Below the pieces are notes generated by a model. It made no database searches. It was given only the letters and a program-made list of their open reading frames with translations, and was not told where the DNA came from. The translations under genes were made by a program, and so were the position numbers. From Alishewanella agri BL06 (GTDB lineage Bacteria > Pseudomonadota > Gammaproteobacteria > Enterobacterales > Alteromonadaceae), in the NCBI RefSeq assembly GCF_000272005.1, contig NZ_AKKU01000017.1, forward strand, positions 124,001 through 188,000: a DNA stretch of 64,000 nt, in the 5' to 3' direction. Shown here in pieces: positions 18,413 to 28,781 of the stretch. Each line of letters opens with the position of its first letter. The first letter of the stretch is position 1.

Positions 18413-18997
18413 ATGACGCGTCAAAAAAAATCCCGTAAGGCCAGCGATAACGGACAACGCCATTTACCGGCCACAGAAATCCGTAAAATCCGTGAGCAAA
18501 AGGATGAAACCAAGAAAAAAGGCGCTGGTCTGAAATCTGGTAACCGCAACAGTATGCAACAAGCTAACGTCAACCAGGATCCGGTTGCCAACAAAGCCAA
18601 AAAAGATCCGCGTCTGGGCAGTAAAAAACCTATAGCGTTACTACCGGAAGCCAAGCCGGAACTGCTGCCGGTAGCCGCTCCGGCACCGTTACCAAAGGTG
18701 CAGTTAAAGGCGGCTAAACCCGAGACATTAAGCCCGGAGCAAGAGCTATTACAGCTGGAAAACGATCCTAAGCTACAGCAATTACTGGAGCGGGTAGAGC
18801 GCGATGAGCTGCTCACCGGTAAAGACGCTAAGTACTTTAACCGTCAAACCGCACGCATCAGCGAGCTAATGACGCTGTTAGGGCTGGATGACGAAGAACC
18901 GGCCGCTGATGCGACAGCAGAAGACGAGGATCCGCTAAGCCGCTTCGAGCGTACTGACTGGCGTAAAGATTTGTTAGGCGATGAGGATCCGGCGTGA
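18413..18997 (+). CDS. yihI: Der GTPase-activating protein YihI
   Basis: A 194-residue, highly charged protein. The basic N-terminus (MTRQKKSRKASDNGQRHLPATEIRKIREQ..., Lys/Arg rich) and acidic C-terminus (LGLDDEEPAADATAEDEDPL) are the signature of YihI. In E. coli YihI stimulates the GTPase Der and so tunes 50S subunit assembly; EngB nearby acts in the same process. Its stop overlaps the next start by 4 bp (GTGA), so translation is coupled. Confidence 0.88.
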   Translation: MTRQKKSRKASDNGQRHLPATEIRKIREQKDETKKKGAGLKSGNRNSMQQANVNQDPVANKAKKDPRLGSKKPIALLPEAKPELLPVAAPAPLPKVQLKAAKPETLSPEQELLQLENDPKLQQLLERVERDELLTGKDAKYFNRQTARISELMTLLGLDDEEPAADATAEDEDPLSRFERTDWRKDLLGDEDPA

Positions 18998-19470
18998 CCT
19001 GGTGGTTGATATTACTCCTGACGACAGCGGTATTGATTGTTGCTGGCCTGGCATTTTATGCCGGCAGATTGCTATGGTTGCTGCAGCAGCAAAAACAACA
19101 ACAGCAGCTGGCTGAACAGAAAGCCCGCCAGCAACAGCAGGAAAAGAAAGCGTATCTGCAAGAAAGCATTGTTCTGATTAGCCGTGCCATGCTGGAGCAA
19201 CAATGCGAGTTCTCGGAAGGTGCTCTGCGACTTTGGGTATTACTAGACCACTGGCCGGTCGCAGATAAACCGGACGCCGTAAGCAGTTACCCCGGTATTT
19301 ATCAGATGTATCTGACCGTAAAAGATATGCCGACCCACCAGGCCCGCAAAGATCAGGACAAAAAGCTTACCCGGCAGCAGGATAAAGTACGACTCAGTGC
19401 GGAAAAGGATTTAAAAGCGCAGATCGAAGTCGACCTGCGGCTGATTCTGGAACGGTTTCAGCAGGCTTAA
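18994..19470 (+). CDS. DUF2489 membrane-anchored protein
   Basis: A 158-residue protein starting at GTG inside the yihI stop. It has one N-terminal transmembrane helix (WWLILLLTTAVLIVAGLAFYAG), then a Gln-rich coiled coil (QQQKQQQQLAEQKARQQQQEKK) and a helical domain. Length and the downstream-of-yihI position match the DUF2489 family. Function unknown; coupling to yihI suggests a role in ribosome assembly or just shared regulation. Confidence 0.75.
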   Translation: MTWWLILLLTTAVLIVAGLAFYAGRLLWLLQQQKQQQQLAEQKARQQQQEKKAYLQESIVLISRAMLEQQCEFSEGALRLWVLLDHWPVADKPDAVSSYPGIYQMYLTVKDMPTHQARKDQDKKLTRQQDKVRLSAEKDLKAQIEVDLRLILERFQQA

Positions 19471-19487
19471 TGCCTGCTGCGACAAGA

Positions 19488-20777
19488 TTATTGCTTGTAG
19501 ATCTGACCATCCTTCATCACGAAACTGACCTGACCCAGCGTTTTGATATCGTCCAGCGGATTACCCGGCACCGCGATAATATCTGCCAGCTTACCGGCTT
19601 TAATTGACCCCAGCTCTTGTTCCATCCCCAACAACCGGGCCCCCTCGATCGTTGCCGATTGGATGGCAGCCATGGCCGGCATACCGGCTTCTGTCATATA
19701 AACAAATTCCAGCCAGTTGTCGCCATGCGCACCCACACCGGCATCGGTACCAAACGCAATTTTCACGCCGGCTTTATAAGCTTCACTAAAGGTTTGTTGG
19801 ATTAGTGGACCAATGCTAGCCGCTTTGGGGCGTACCAAGTCCGGGAAAAAACCATCAATTTCAGCTTTTTGTTGTACCCACTTACCGGCACTAATGGTCG
19901 GCACATAATAGGTACCGTACTTTTTCATCAGCGCCATGGTCTCTTTATCCATAAAGGTACCATGCTCAATCGAATCCACACCGGCTTTAATCGCGCGCTG
20001 CATCCCCTCTTTGCCATGCGCATGCACCGCCACTTTAAAGCCATAATCACGGGCCGTGCTGACTATCGCTGCTAACTCATCATCGGTAAACTGCGGGTTC
20101 ATCCCACTTTTGGCGACGCTGAGCACACCGCCGGTCGCAGTAATTTTTATCAGGTCAGCACCATCTTTATAGCGTTGGCGTACTGCTTTACGTGCTTCAT
20201 CCGGGCCATTAATCACCCCCTCTTTCGGACCGGGATCGCCCTGCAGCAAATAGGCCAGACCATTTGTCGGATCTGCATGCCCGCCCGTGGTGGCTAAGGA
20301 CTTACCCGCAGCATAAATACGCGGCCCCTTAACAAAGCCCTGAGCAATGGCTTTACGCAGCGCGACACTGACATGATGGCTGTCACCCAGTTCGCGTACT
20401 GTGGTAAAACCTGCCATTAAGGTTTTTTCTGCAAACACCGCGCCACGTAACGCATAGTCAGCCTCATTCAGCCGCTGCCCCTCACCATAAGAGGTGGCAC
20501 TGATCTGACTGGAGAAATGGGTGTGCATATCCATTAAACCCGGCAGCACCGTATGCTGGCGTAAGTCGATTAAGGTATCGCCAGCGGCCGGCGTTTTGTA
20601 ACCGCCTTCAATGGCAATAATTTTGTTACCGTCGACAATAATCGTCTGTTCACTGAGCATCTGGTTGGTTTCGGCAGTGATCAGCTTACCGGCGTGGATA
20701 TAGGTAGCGGCATAACCCTGCGGCAAGGTCAAAGCGGTCAGACAGGCCAGCGACAACACAGAGAGCGTCTTATTCAT
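19488..20777 (-). CDS. Secreted amidohydrolase-family metal-dependent hydrolase
   Basis: A 429-residue protein with a signal peptide ([25 protein letters not shown]). The TIM-barrel amidohydrolase fold shows DMHTHFSS (HxH metal ligands, about residue 83), the lysine in [18 protein letters not shown] and DSIEHGTF histidines, and the aspartate in [12 protein letters not shown]. It ends with the composite beta domain ([16 protein letters not shown]). This subgroup resembles periplasmic Xaa-Pro or Xaa-Arg dipeptidases and imidazolonepropionase-like proteins. AGGA lies about nine bases before the ATG. Substrate not predictable. Confidence 0.88.
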   Translation of the reverse strand: MNKTLSVLSLACLTALTLPQGYAATYIHAGKLITAETNQMLSEQTIIVDGNKIIAIEGGYKTPAAGDTLIDLRQHTVLPGLMDMHTHFSSQISATSYGEGQRLNEADYALRGAVFAEKTLMAGFTTVRELGDSHHVSVALRKAIAQGFVKGPRIYAAGKSLATTGGHADPTNGLAYLLQGDPGPKEGVINGPDEARKAVRQRYKDGADLIKITATGGVLSVAKSGMNPQFTDDELAAIVSTARDYGFKVAVHAHGKEGMQRAIKAGVDSIEHGTFMDKETMALMKKYGTYYVPTISAGKWVQQKAEIDGFFPDLVRPKAASIGPLIQQTFSEAYKAGVKIAFGTDAGVGAHGDNWLEFVYMTEAGMPAMAAIQSATIEGARLLGMEQELGSIKAGKLADIIAVPGNPLDDIKTLGQVSFVMKDGQIYKQ

Positions 20778-20886
20778 TTTAGTTATCCTCAGCTTAGGGG
20801 AACTTTACTATCAACGGCACCCGCAGACTCTGCAATGCGCTTGCGATACCTGACCTGTTTTTGCGATAAAGCGCGCTGGCTCGGTT

Positions 20887-21426
20887 TTATTCTGCCTGCG
20901 CCAGCAAATAGGCTGCGCCGGCGCTGTGCAGAATCGCATCAGTGCCGCTTTCGGTTGGCCTCAGCTCTGCTTCATCCAGTAGCTGATAGTACAGATTGCG
21001 ATGTAAGCGTGCTGACAAACCACGCCACAAACTAAGATAAGGCAAGCTTTGTCCGGCATACCGACGCAACAGCAGTGGATAATCCTGACTCAGCGGCACA
21101 CTGTCCTGCAAATTGGTCGTAAACCACAGCTGCGGGCCAGTCGCTGTTGGCTGCCAGCGACTGGCAATGGCGATAAAGGGCGCATCCTCGACCTGGATCC
21201 GTACTTTCTCCGCCGGTGTTTGTAAAAAATACGCTCCGCCCTGACACAGCATCACCGACGCGAAAAGCTTTATCAGCCCCGGGCGGGCAATTTCGCCGTC
21301 CTGATACCACCAGCGTCCCTGTGCATCGATCCGCAGCGGCAGATCGCCACAAAAAGGGGGATCCCATTGTTCAACCGGGGCTAGCCGGGGTTGTTCAAGC
21401 TGTTGCTGTAAAGACGTTAAATCCAT
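20887..21426 (-). CDS. DUF1285 protein
   Basis: A 179-residue cytosolic protein with the family features PPFCGDLPLRIDAQGRWWYQDGEIARPGLIKLFASVM and GAYFLQTPAEKVRIQVEDAPF. DUF1285 proteins are small beta-rich proteins of unknown function common in proteobacteria. The start is the ATG at 21426, since an in-frame extension to 21600 would read through the tRNA-His gene. It lies just downstream of that tRNA on the same strand, with no terminator between, so it may be cotranscribed. Confidence 0.85.
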   Translation of the reverse strand: MDLTSLQQQLEQPRLAPVEQWDPPFCGDLPLRIDAQGRWWYQDGEIARPGLIKLFASVMLCQGGAYFLQTPAEKVRIQVEDAPFIAIASRWQPTATGPQLWFTTNLQDSVPLSQDYPLLLRRYAGQSLPYLSLWRGLSARLHRNLYYQLLDEAELRPTESGTDAILHSAGAAYLLAQAE

Positions 21427-21484
21427 CAGATATTTGACGATAAAAACAATAATACAGGCAGTATAGCAGGGCAGGAGAAAGGAG

Positions 21485-21561
21485 TGGGGTGACTGATGGG
21501 GCTCGAACCCACGACAACCGGAATCACAATCCGGGGCTCTACCAACTGAGCTACAGTCACC
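21485..21561 (-). tRNA. tRNA-His (anticodon GTG)
   Basis: 77 nt including the encoded CCA. The acceptor stem has the extra 5' G (G-1) characteristic of tRNA-His opposite C73. The D arm TAGCTCAGTTGGTAGAGC is canonical. The anticodon arm CCGGA-TTGTGAT-TCCGG carries GTG, and the T arm has GGTTCGAGCC. It aligns base for base with the E. coli tRNA-His layout. Confidence 0.97.
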
Positions 21562-21718
21562 ACAACAGTGCAATATTTTAACCAAAAAGCCGGCAGCCAA
21601 CCAAGCCCTTTTTTGCCGCTTTTGCCCAAGTATAGCCGCAACTGGCCAGTTACTAACCGAAATCGGCAGTTTTTTATGATATGATTGCGATTCTCATTTA
21701 TCTCACGGGAGTGAACAT

Positions 21719-22543
21719 ATGGAGCAAATTAACGAATTGTTCCAGCAAAATCATGAGGTTTTGCTAGGTTACTTTTTAAAGCTGATCGCGGCTATTGTGA
21801 TTTTTTATGTTGGCCGGATTATCGCCCGCAGCATCTCAGCGTTGTTAGAAAAAGGCCTGTTGTCACGCAATATTGATAAGGCCGTCGTGTCTTTCTTATC
21901 CAGTATTCTGTACGCCATATTAATGATTGCGACTGCCCTGATGGCATTGTCACAGGTCGGCGTACAAACGACGTCCTTTATCGCCATTCTGGGTGCAGCC
22001 GGTTTAGCAGTAGGCCTGGCGTTGCAGGGCTCTTTAGCCAACTTTGCCTCCGGCGTGCTGATCATTCTGTTCCGGCCGTTTAAATCAGGTGATTTTATTG
22101 ATGCCGGCGGCATCACCGGAACCGTTGATAAAATTGAAATTTTCCAGACCATTATGAAAACGCCGGATAACAAAAGAGTAATAGTGCCGAACGCTAAAAT
22201 AACCGGCGGTCACATCACGAATTTCTCGGCTGAAAGTACGCGCCGTGTCGATCTGGTTATCGGTATTAGTTATGACTCAGATTTGCGTAAAGCCAAAGCG
22301 CTGCTGGAGCAAATTATCAGTGAAGACCCACGTGTATTGGCGGAACCGGCACCGAATATCCGGGTCTCAGAGCTGGCTGCTTCGTCAGTCAATCTTATTG
22401 TCCGTCCCTGGGTTAACACAGATGACTACTGGGGCGTGTACTGGGATACGCTGGAAAAAGTTAAATTGACGTTTGATGAACACGGCATCGGCATTCCGTT
22501 CCCACAGATGGATGTCCATATCAAGCAAGATTCCAAGGAGTAA
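21719..22543 (+). CDS. MscS-family small-conductance mechanosensitive channel
   Basis: A 274-residue inner-membrane protein with three N-terminal transmembrane helices. TM3 (LGAAGLAVGLALQGSLANFASGVLIILFRPF) has the Gly/Ala packing pattern and LANFASG segment of the MscS pore. The cytoplasmic beta domain follows (FIDAGGITGTVDKIEIFQT, VPNAKITGGHITNFS). E. coli MscS is 286 residues. It opens on membrane tension to release osmolytes in hypo-osmotic shock. GGGAGTGAACAT precedes the ATG. It is two bases from the DUF481 gene, so both form one operon. Confidence 0.93.
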   Translation: MEQINELFQQNHEVLLGYFLKLIAAIVIFYVGRIIARSISALLEKGLLSRNIDKAVVSFLSSILYAILMIATALMALSQVGVQTTSFIAILGAAGLAVGLALQGSLANFASGVLIILFRPFKSGDFIDAGGITGTVDKIEIFQTIMKTPDNKRVIVPNAKITGGHITNFSAESTRRVDLVIGISYDSDLRKAKALLEQIISEDPRVLAEPAPNIRVSELAASSVNLIVRPWVNTDDYWGVYWDTLEKVKLTFDEHGIGIPFPQMDVHIKQDSKE

Positions 22544-22545
22544 GT

Positions 22546-23307
22546 ATGAGAACAGTAACCCTTGCTGTCGCGATCGCGCTGGCTGCTGGCGCGCAGGCAC
22601 AAGCTGAAGAGCAAAAAGTTTGGACTACGTCAGCCGAGTTGGGTGCCATCACCACTACCGGTAACACTGAGGGCACCTCTATCACCGGTAAAATTGACGC
22701 CAAGCAAGATCTGACCAACTGGAGTAATCAGTATATTCTGAGCGCCTTTTTTAAAGAGGATGAAAAAGAGGGCGCTGACGGCAGCCGTGTGAAGGAGCGT
22801 TCCGCAGAACGCTACCTGGTGTCAGCCAAGGGCGCCTATAAACTGACGCAGGAACACGACAACGTTTTCGTGCTCGGCTCTTACACCGATGACAAGTTTG
22901 GTGCCTACACCCAATACACCACTCTAGCTGCCGGTTACGGTACCCGTTTACTCAATCTGGAAAATCAATCACTGGATGTCGAAGTCGGTCCGGGTTATTA
23001 CACCGCTAAGCGCGCAGCCGTTGAAACGGAAACTGGCCTGCTCCGGGAAACCGAAAAAGGTTTACTTGCCCGCGGCGCCGCATCCTATAAATGGACTTTA
23101 AGCGAATCCGCCGCCTTCACGCAAACACTGAGCGTCGAATACAGTGCTGATAATACCCGTACCATCGCCGAAACCGCGCTTAGTGCCCGGATTAATGGTG
23201 CGATGCAAATGAAAGCGGCTTTTCTGGTGCAAAATGACTCCGATGTCCCAGTGGATAAAAAGAGTACTGATACCCAGACGTCCCTGACGCTGGTCTATTC
23301 GTTCTAA
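22546..23307 (+). CDS. DUF481 (YdiY-like) outer-membrane beta-barrel protein
   Basis: A 253-residue protein with a signal peptide (MRTVTLAVAIALAAGAQAQAEE). The mature part opens WTTSAELGAITTTGNTEGTSITGKIDAKQDL and shows alternating amphipathic strands to a C-terminal LTLVYSF, the aromatic end typical of outer-membrane barrels. This is the DUF481 salt-induced outer-membrane family. AAGGAG precedes the ATG. Its coupling with an MscS channel is consistent with an osmotic-response operon, which is inference. A terminator follows. Confidence 0.88.
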   Translation: MRTVTLAVAIALAAGAQAQAEEQKVWTTSAELGAITTTGNTEGTSITGKIDAKQDLTNWSNQYILSAFFKEDEKEGADGSRVKERSAERYLVSAKGAYKLTQEHDNVFVLGSYTDDKFGAYTQYTTLAAGYGTRLLNLENQSLDVEVGPGYYTAKRAAVETETGLLRETEKGLLARGAASYKWTLSESAAFTQTLSVEYSADNTRTIAETALSARINGAMQMKAAFLVQNDSDVPVDKKSTDTQTSLTLVYSF

Positions 23308-23315
23308 GACAACAG

Positions 23316-23340
23316 AAAAACGGGCTCTTGGCCCGTTTTT
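23316..23340 (+). terminator. Terminator of the mscS-DUF481 operon
   Basis: Stem CGGGC/GCCCG extended by AAA/TTT pairs, ending in a T run. Confidence 0.82.
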
Positions 23341-23418
23341 GTTGGTTTGCCTCTGATCTTACTGAAATTTCCGCTATGCTTAGAACTCACCTCTAGTCTG
23401 AGTAGAAAGATTTCACGC

Positions 23419-25725
23419 ATGAAGCAACTGGACGCCCGCCGCAAGAAACTTCGTTACTATCCATTGTTAGGGGCGCTTTGCTATCTGGTACTGGGCTTTT
23501 TGTGGATAACTTTCAGTGACCAATTACTATCAGCCCTGGTTACCGATGCGGCCACCCTGACCCGTTACCAGAGTTATAAAGGCTATACCTATGTGTTACT
23601 GACTGCGCTATTAGCCTGGTTATTACTTAAGCAGCGTTTACATTTCGCCCGCTCATTACTCAAGTCAGAATATCTGTTAGAACAGACGATTGCCCGTGCT
23701 GCAGCCGGAATCGCGCATGTTAACGCTGATGGCCAGTTTATCCGCGTTAATGACGAACTCTGTAACCTGCTTGGCTATAGCGCCACAGAACTTCTTACCA
23801 TGCGCTTTCAGCAGTTAACTCATCCGATGGATTTATCCCGGGATCAGGGGTTGCTGCATGAAGTACTGCAGGGTAGACGGCAAAGTTATACGCTGGAGAA
23901 ACGCTATTTACATAAGAATGGGCAAATTATCTGGGCACGCTTATCGGTAGCCTTAATCGCTGAAACCGAAAATAGTGAGCCCTTTTTTGTGTCAGTGATT
24001 CAGGATATTTCTGATGTAAAGCTGACTCAGATGAAATTAGAAGAGAGTGAACTCAGATTCCGGACTTTGCTGGATAGTATGCCAACCATCTCGGTGCAGG
24101 GTTATGATGAGGAGGGCAAAACACTGTATTGGAATAAAGGCAGTGAAAAAGTGTATGGCTATAGCCGAAAGGAAGCTGTAGGCCGTAACTTACTGGATTT
24201 GATTATTCCGGAAAAAATGCAGGATGGGGTACGCGAAGCAATTAACCTGATGGCCAGCTCTGGCGAAGCCAGACATGCTGAAGAACTGACCTTAAGGCGT
24301 AAAGATGGCTCACCCGTTACCGTGTATTCGTCTCATGCCGTCATTATCCTGCCTGACAAAAAACCACAGATTTACTGTATCGATATTGATCTGACGGACT
24401 ACAAGCAACAAGAAGCACAACTGGCATTTTTAGCCCAATACGATCCGCTGACCCACTTACCAAACCGCCATTATTTTGCCAATCAACTGGACCAGGCTCT
24501 GAAAGTGGCACGCCGGGAAAATCTGCAACTGGCCGTGCTAATCCTGGACTTGGATAATTTTAAAAACATAAATGACTCCTATGGCCATAAAACTGGCGAT
24601 CTGCTACTGCAACGGGTGGCAGAAAAGCTGCAAATCTGTTGTCGGGAAACAGACTCCCTGGCCCGGCTTGGCGGCGATGAATTTGCCATCCTGATAGAAC
24701 ACCTGGACACGCCGGAAGATGCCGCCCGCTTTGCCCAGGAATTATTGCAAAACTTACAACAACCGATGTTATTAGAACAGGACCTGGAGCTCAGTACGGC
24801 CGCCTCTATCGGGATCAGCTTATACCCCACCCACCATGATAACGTTGAGGCATTGTTGCAAGGGGCGGATTCTGCGCTGTATAAAGCTAAATCGGAAGGC
24901 CGCAATACCTACTATTACTATAGCGATCAGTTGACAGCTCAGGCCCGGCAACGGCTGGTATTGGAAAGCCGGTTACGGCAAGCGATCAAGAAGCAACAGT
25001 TACGCTGCTACTACCAACCGCAACTCGATATCAAAACCGGCAGTATTATCGGTGCTGAGCTATTACTGCGCTGGCAGGATCCTGAACTGGGTTTTATCAG
25101 TCCGGACTTGTTTATCCCCTTAGCTGAAAGTTCCGGCTTAATACACCTTATTGGTCAGCAGGTGTTGCAGCAAGCCTGTATCCAGGGGCAAGCCTGGTTG
25201 AACGAAGGCTTGCCGCCCATCACTTTGGCTGTCAATGTGTCGGTGCAGCAATTCGGCCGTGGTGACCTGGAGCAGCAAGTTAAGATGGTACTGGCAGAAA
25301 GCGGCTTCCCGGCCAGATTGCTGGAACTTGAAGTAACAGAAAGCGCACTGATGCTGGATGAAGAGAAAGTGGTACTGACCATGCAACAGTTACGGGAAAC
25401 CGGGGTCCGGCTGGCGATTGATGATTTTGGCACCGGCTATTCATCACTGGCGTATTTACAACGCCTGCCTCTGGATATCCTGAAAGTCGATCGCCGTTTT
25501 ATTGCCAATATGACGGCCAACACTGATGACCGCCAAATCGCCAAAGCCATTATCGAGCTTGGCCACACGCTGCGCTTCGAGGTACTGGCGGAGGGGGTAG
25601 AAACCGCTGAACAACTGGCCTTGTTGCAGGAAATGGCTTGTGATTACTACCAGGGGTATTATTTCAGCAAGGCAGTACCGGCAGAGGAATTCCGCCGGTT
25701 ACTGCTACAACAACAGCCAGCCTAA
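23419..25725 (+). CDS. Membrane PAS-PAS-GGDEF-EAL cyclic di-GMP protein
   Basis: About 768 residues from ATG 23419; the upstream frame to 23347 lacks a ribosome-binding site. Order: two transmembrane helices (~15-35 and ~60-80), PAS 1 (~95-205), PAS 2 (~215-335), GGDEF (~345-500) with intact RLGGDEFAIL and an RxxD inhibitory site (RETD) five residues before it, then EAL (~515-765). The EAL signature reads ELL (GAELLLRWQDP), a tolerated variant; DDFGTGYSSLAYL and EVLAEGVET are present. It may both make and degrade cyclic di-GMP, or use GGDEF as a regulator of phosphodiesterase activity. The last four bases overlap the convergent RND gene. Confidence 0.9.
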   Translation: MKQLDARRKKLRYYPLLGALCYLVLGFLWITFSDQLLSALVTDAATLTRYQSYKGYTYVLLTALLAWLLLKQRLHFARSLLKSEYLLEQTIARAAAGIAHVNADGQFIRVNDELCNLLGYSATELLTMRFQQLTHPMDLSRDQGLLHEVLQGRRQSYTLEKRYLHKNGQIIWARLSVALIAETENSEPFFVSVIQDISDVKLTQMKLEESELRFRTLLDSMPTISVQGYDEEGKTLYWNKGSEKVYGYSRKEAVGRNLLDLIIPEKMQDGVREAINLMASSGEARHAEELTLRRKDGSPVTVYSSHAVIILPDKKPQIYCIDIDLTDYKQQEAQLAFLAQYDPLTHLPNRHYFANQLDQALKVARRENLQLAVLILDLDNFKNINDSYGHKTGDLLLQRVAEKLQICCRETDSLARLGGDEFAILIEHLDTPEDAARFAQELLQNLQQPMLLEQDLELSTAASIGISLYPTHHDNVEALLQGADSALYKAKSEGRNTYYYYSDQLTAQARQRLVLESRLRQAIKKQQLRCYYQPQLDIKTGSIIGAELLLRWQDPELGFISPDLFIPLAESSGLIHLIGQQVLQQACIQGQAWLNEGLPPITLAVNVSVQQFGRGDLEQQVKMVLAESGFPARLLELEVTESALMLDEEKVVLTMQQLRETGVRLAIDDFGTGYSSLAYLQRLPLDILKVDRRFIANMTANTDDRQIAKAIIELGHTLRFEVLAEGVETAEQLALLQEMACDYYQGYYFSKAVPAEEFRRLLLQQQPA

Positions 25726-28700
25726 GCGCTAGGACTGTTAGCCCGGCGCAACCGCACTTTGCTAAACAACAGGTACACGGCCGGCGTGGTATATAAGGTG
25801 AGCAACTGACTGACCAATAAGCCGCCCACTATGGTAATACCCAGTGGCTGACGTAACTCAGAACCTTCACCAACACCCAATAACAACGGCAGCGCACCCA
25901 GCAGCGCGGCAAAGTTCGTCATTAAGATGGGTCTTAAACGCTGCTGGGCTGCCAGAGCAACAGCCTGTTGCGGCGTCAAACCCTGCTCCCGCTCTGCCGC
26001 CAGCGCAAAATCAACTAACAAAATGGCGTTCTTCAGCACTATACCTATCAAGAGAAACAGACCCAGCAGCGCTATCAGATTAAAGTCCGTACCGGTGAGA
26101 TAAAGCGCCAGCAGGGCGCCTAAAGCGGCACAAGGCACCACCGATAGAATCGTCAGCGGTTGGATTAGACTTTCATACAGCACGCCCAGTAGCAGATAAA
26201 CGGCAACAATGACCGCAATAATCAACCAGGTTTGATCCGCCGTCTGAAATAACGCATTCCGCTGATTCTCGCCGCTAACGGCGACGATAGCACCGGGTAA
26301 CATCAGTTCGGCCATAGCCTGGTCAATCGCCTGCGATGCCTGCTCCAGCGTGACATCCGGCGCTAAACCATAGCCAATATTCACCGAAGCAAACTGGCCA
26401 TCATGTTGCACACGGTCATTTACCAGCCCATATTGATAGGTCGCAATAGCAGCCAACGGTACTCTTTCGCCATTACTGGTAACAATTTGTAGCTGCTGCA
26501 GCACCTCCGGTTGGGCGGTATAACCGGGCAACACTTCCATCACGATCCGGTACTGATTCTGCTGGTCGTACAAAGTCGCGACCTGACGCTGTGAAAACGA
26601 GTTATTCAGTAAGCTGGCGATGGTGCGCATATCGACACCCAGCCGCTGCGCTGCTTCACGGTCGATTTTCAACTCAATTTGCTGCGCGTCCTCGCCTCCC
26701 GGGGTGTTCACATCCACTAGTTGCGGTAAGTCTTGCAGTTTCTCACCCACCCGCTTGCCCCACTGGCGCAGCAAACTTAAATCATCTGACAGTAACTGCA
26801 CTTCATAATCACTGCGCCCAAACGGCGATGACAGGCGAATATCCTGATCGACGTTCATAAACAGAATGCCGCCTGGCACCTTAGGTGCCGTCGCTCGTAA
26901 ACGATCGACCACCGCCCGCGCCGACACCTGTCGCTCCGCCAGGGGTTTTAACCGTACCCGCATCCAGGAGTTACTGACCCCGCCACTACCACCGGCAGAG
27001 CCGGTGACATCAGCGACGGCAGGATCCTGCAGCACATGCTGGCGGAAGGCTTCAATCTTCGGTTGCATCATTTGGAACGAGGCACCGTCGTCACCACGCA
27101 CAAAACCATTTAACTGTCCGGTATCCTGTTCGGGTAGTAAGCCTGACGGCACCTTAGTGTATAACCAGGCGGTGGCGCCAAAGAGTAACAATAGCAATAA
27201 CAGTAACCATCGATAATGGTCCAGGCCAAAATCAATACTGCGCCGGTAACCCTGCTGCAAGCGCTGGAAGAAACCCGCTTGATCCGGTGCTGCCGACGCT
27301 GGCGTCGCCCTTAACAATATCGCCGACATACTGGGTGTTAGCGTCAGCGAAATCAGCAGCGAAATCACCATTGCCGCCACCAGCGTAATTGAAAACTCGC
27401 GGAACAAGCGCTCAACCAGGCCGCCCATGAAGAGTATCGACAGGAAAATCACGATCAGCGCCAGGTTCATTGCTAGCAAGGTAAAACCAACTTCGGCAGC
27501 CCCTTGCCGCGCCGCTTGCAGCGGTGACAGACCGCGTTCCAGATGACGACGGATATTTTCCACCACCACGATAGCATCATCCACTACCAGCCCGGTTGCA
27601 ACAATCAATGCCATCACCGACAGGTTGTTTAGCGAAAATCCACACAAATACATCACGCTAAAGGCGCCAATTAACGACACCGGAATAGTGACACTCGGGA
27701 TCAGGGCACTGCGTAAGTTTCCCAGAAATACCCAGACCACCAGCACCACCAGCAATACCGCTAAGGTCAGGCTAATTTGTGCCTCGCTCAGGGTGGCCCG
27801 GATCACCGGGCTACGATCCATCACTACCGCCAGCTCAGCGCCTGCCGGCGCCAAGGCTTGTAATAAGGGCAGCTGCTGATAAATCGCATCGATGGTGGCC
27901 ACTATATTGGCGCCAGTACGACGGCTGATCAGCAAGATCACCGCGTCTTTATCGTTGTGAAAACCGGCACTGTAGCGATCTTCCGTCGAATCTGTGACCA
28001 GTGCCACATCCGCCAGCCGGATCGCGGCACCATCAACATATTTAACGATCAGATCCTGATAATCCGCGGCCCGGCGTAAGGTTTCACTGGTTGCCAGCTG
28101 CCAGCGATGGCTATCCGTTTCCAGCACACCGAGCGGCACCGAGGCATTAACAGTACTGATAGCGCTGCGCACCTCATCCAGTGCTACACCATATTGCGCC
28201 AGCATGCCCGGATTCAGTTGCACCCTTACCGCAGGTAATGACGAGCCACTGACCTCGACTTCGCCTACGCCGCTAATCTGGGCAATTTTCTGAGCCAGAA
28301 TGGTGGAGGCATTGTCGTACAAGGTACTACCCGCCAGATGATCGGAGCTAAGCGCCAACGCCATGATCGGTGCCTGTGACGGGTTAAACTTGCGGTACAC
28401 CGGGTTACCCGGCATCCCGGATGGCAGCTGACTGCGCGCCGCGTTAATCGCCGCCTGCACCTCGCGCGCTGCATCATCGACATTGCGGTCTAATTCAAAT
28501 TCGAGGCGGATTTGGGTTGAGCCCTGATTACTGGATGAACTAATGCGCCGAATGCCCGCAATACTGCCCAGTGCCCGCTCCAGCGGTGTCGCAACCGTTG
28601 CCGCCATACTTTCCGGACTGGCACCCGGCAAACTGGCACTGACCACTATCATCGGAAAATCGATTGCCGGTAACGGTGACACCGGTAACAAGCGCCAGCT

Positions 28701-28781
28701 TAGTAAGCCCAGCAGCAAAATCGCCGTTGCCAGCAAACCACTGGCGACCGGCCGTTGGATAAAGGGCTGGGCCAGATTCAT
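25722..28781 (-). CDS. RND efflux permease, MdtC-like
   Basis: A 1019-residue inner-membrane proton-driven pump of the HAE1 class: first transmembrane segment [25 protein letters not shown], large periplasmic loops, TM4 with [17 protein letters not shown] (proton-relay aspartates) and the second half [25 protein letters not shown]. It is the last gene of an adaptor-permease-permease operon and overlaps the previous permease by 4 bp. In E. coli MdtB and MdtC form a heterotrimer that exports bile salts and novobiocin; the two permeases here probably do likewise. No outer-membrane TolC-type channel is encoded nearby. Confidence 0.9.
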   Translation of the reverse strand: MNLAQPFIQRPVASGLLATAILLLGLLSWRLLPVSPLPAIDFPMIVVSASLPGASPESMAATVATPLERALGSIAGIRRISSSSNQGSTQIRLEFELDRNVDDAAREVQAAINAARSQLPSGMPGNPVYRKFNPSQAPIMALALSSDHLAGSTLYDNASTILAQKIAQISGVGEVEVSGSSLPAVRVQLNPGMLAQYGVALDEVRSAISTVNASVPLGVLETDSHRWQLATSETLRRAADYQDLIVKYVDGAAIRLADVALVTDSTEDRYSAGFHNDKDAVILLISRRTGANIVATIDAIYQQLPLLQALAPAGAELAVVMDRSPVIRATLSEAQISLTLAVLLVVLVVWVFLGNLRSALIPSVTIPVSLIGAFSVMYLCGFSLNNLSVMALIVATGLVVDDAIVVVENIRRHLERGLSPLQAARQGAAEVGFTLLAMNLALIVIFLSILFMGGLVERLFREFSITLVAAMVISLLISLTLTPSMSAILLRATPASAAPDQAGFFQRLQQGYRRSIDFGLDHYRWLLLLLLLLFGATAWLYTKVPSGLLPEQDTGQLNGFVRGDDGASFQMMQPKIEAFRQHVLQDPAVADVTGSAGGSGGVSNSWMRVRLKPLAERQVSARAVVDRLRATAPKVPGGILFMNVDQDIRLSSPFGRSDYEVQLLSDDLSLLRQWGKRVGEKLQDLPQLVDVNTPGGEDAQQIELKIDREAAQRLGVDMRTIASLLNNSFSQRQVATLYDQQNQYRIVMEVLPGYTAQPEVLQQLQIVTSNGERVPLAAIATYQYGLVNDRVQHDGQFASVNIGYGLAPDVTLEQASQAIDQAMAELMLPGAIVAVSGENQRNALFQTADQTWLIIAVIVAVYLLLGVLYESLIQPLTILSVVPCAALGALLALYLTGTDFNLIALLGLFLLIGIVLKNAILLVDFALAAEREQGLTPQQAVALAAQQRLRPILMTNFAALLGALPLLLGVGEGSELRQPLGITIVGGLLVSQLLTLYTTPAVYLLFSKVRLRRANSPSA

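Noticed and set aside
21427-21600. N-terminal extension of the DUF1285 protein
   Set aside because: It reads through the tRNA-His gene; the family begins at the ATG at 21426.
21675-21700. Fur box upstream of mscS
   Set aside because: ATGATTGCGATTCTCAT resembles half of a Fur site, but symmetry is poor and the downstream genes have no iron link.
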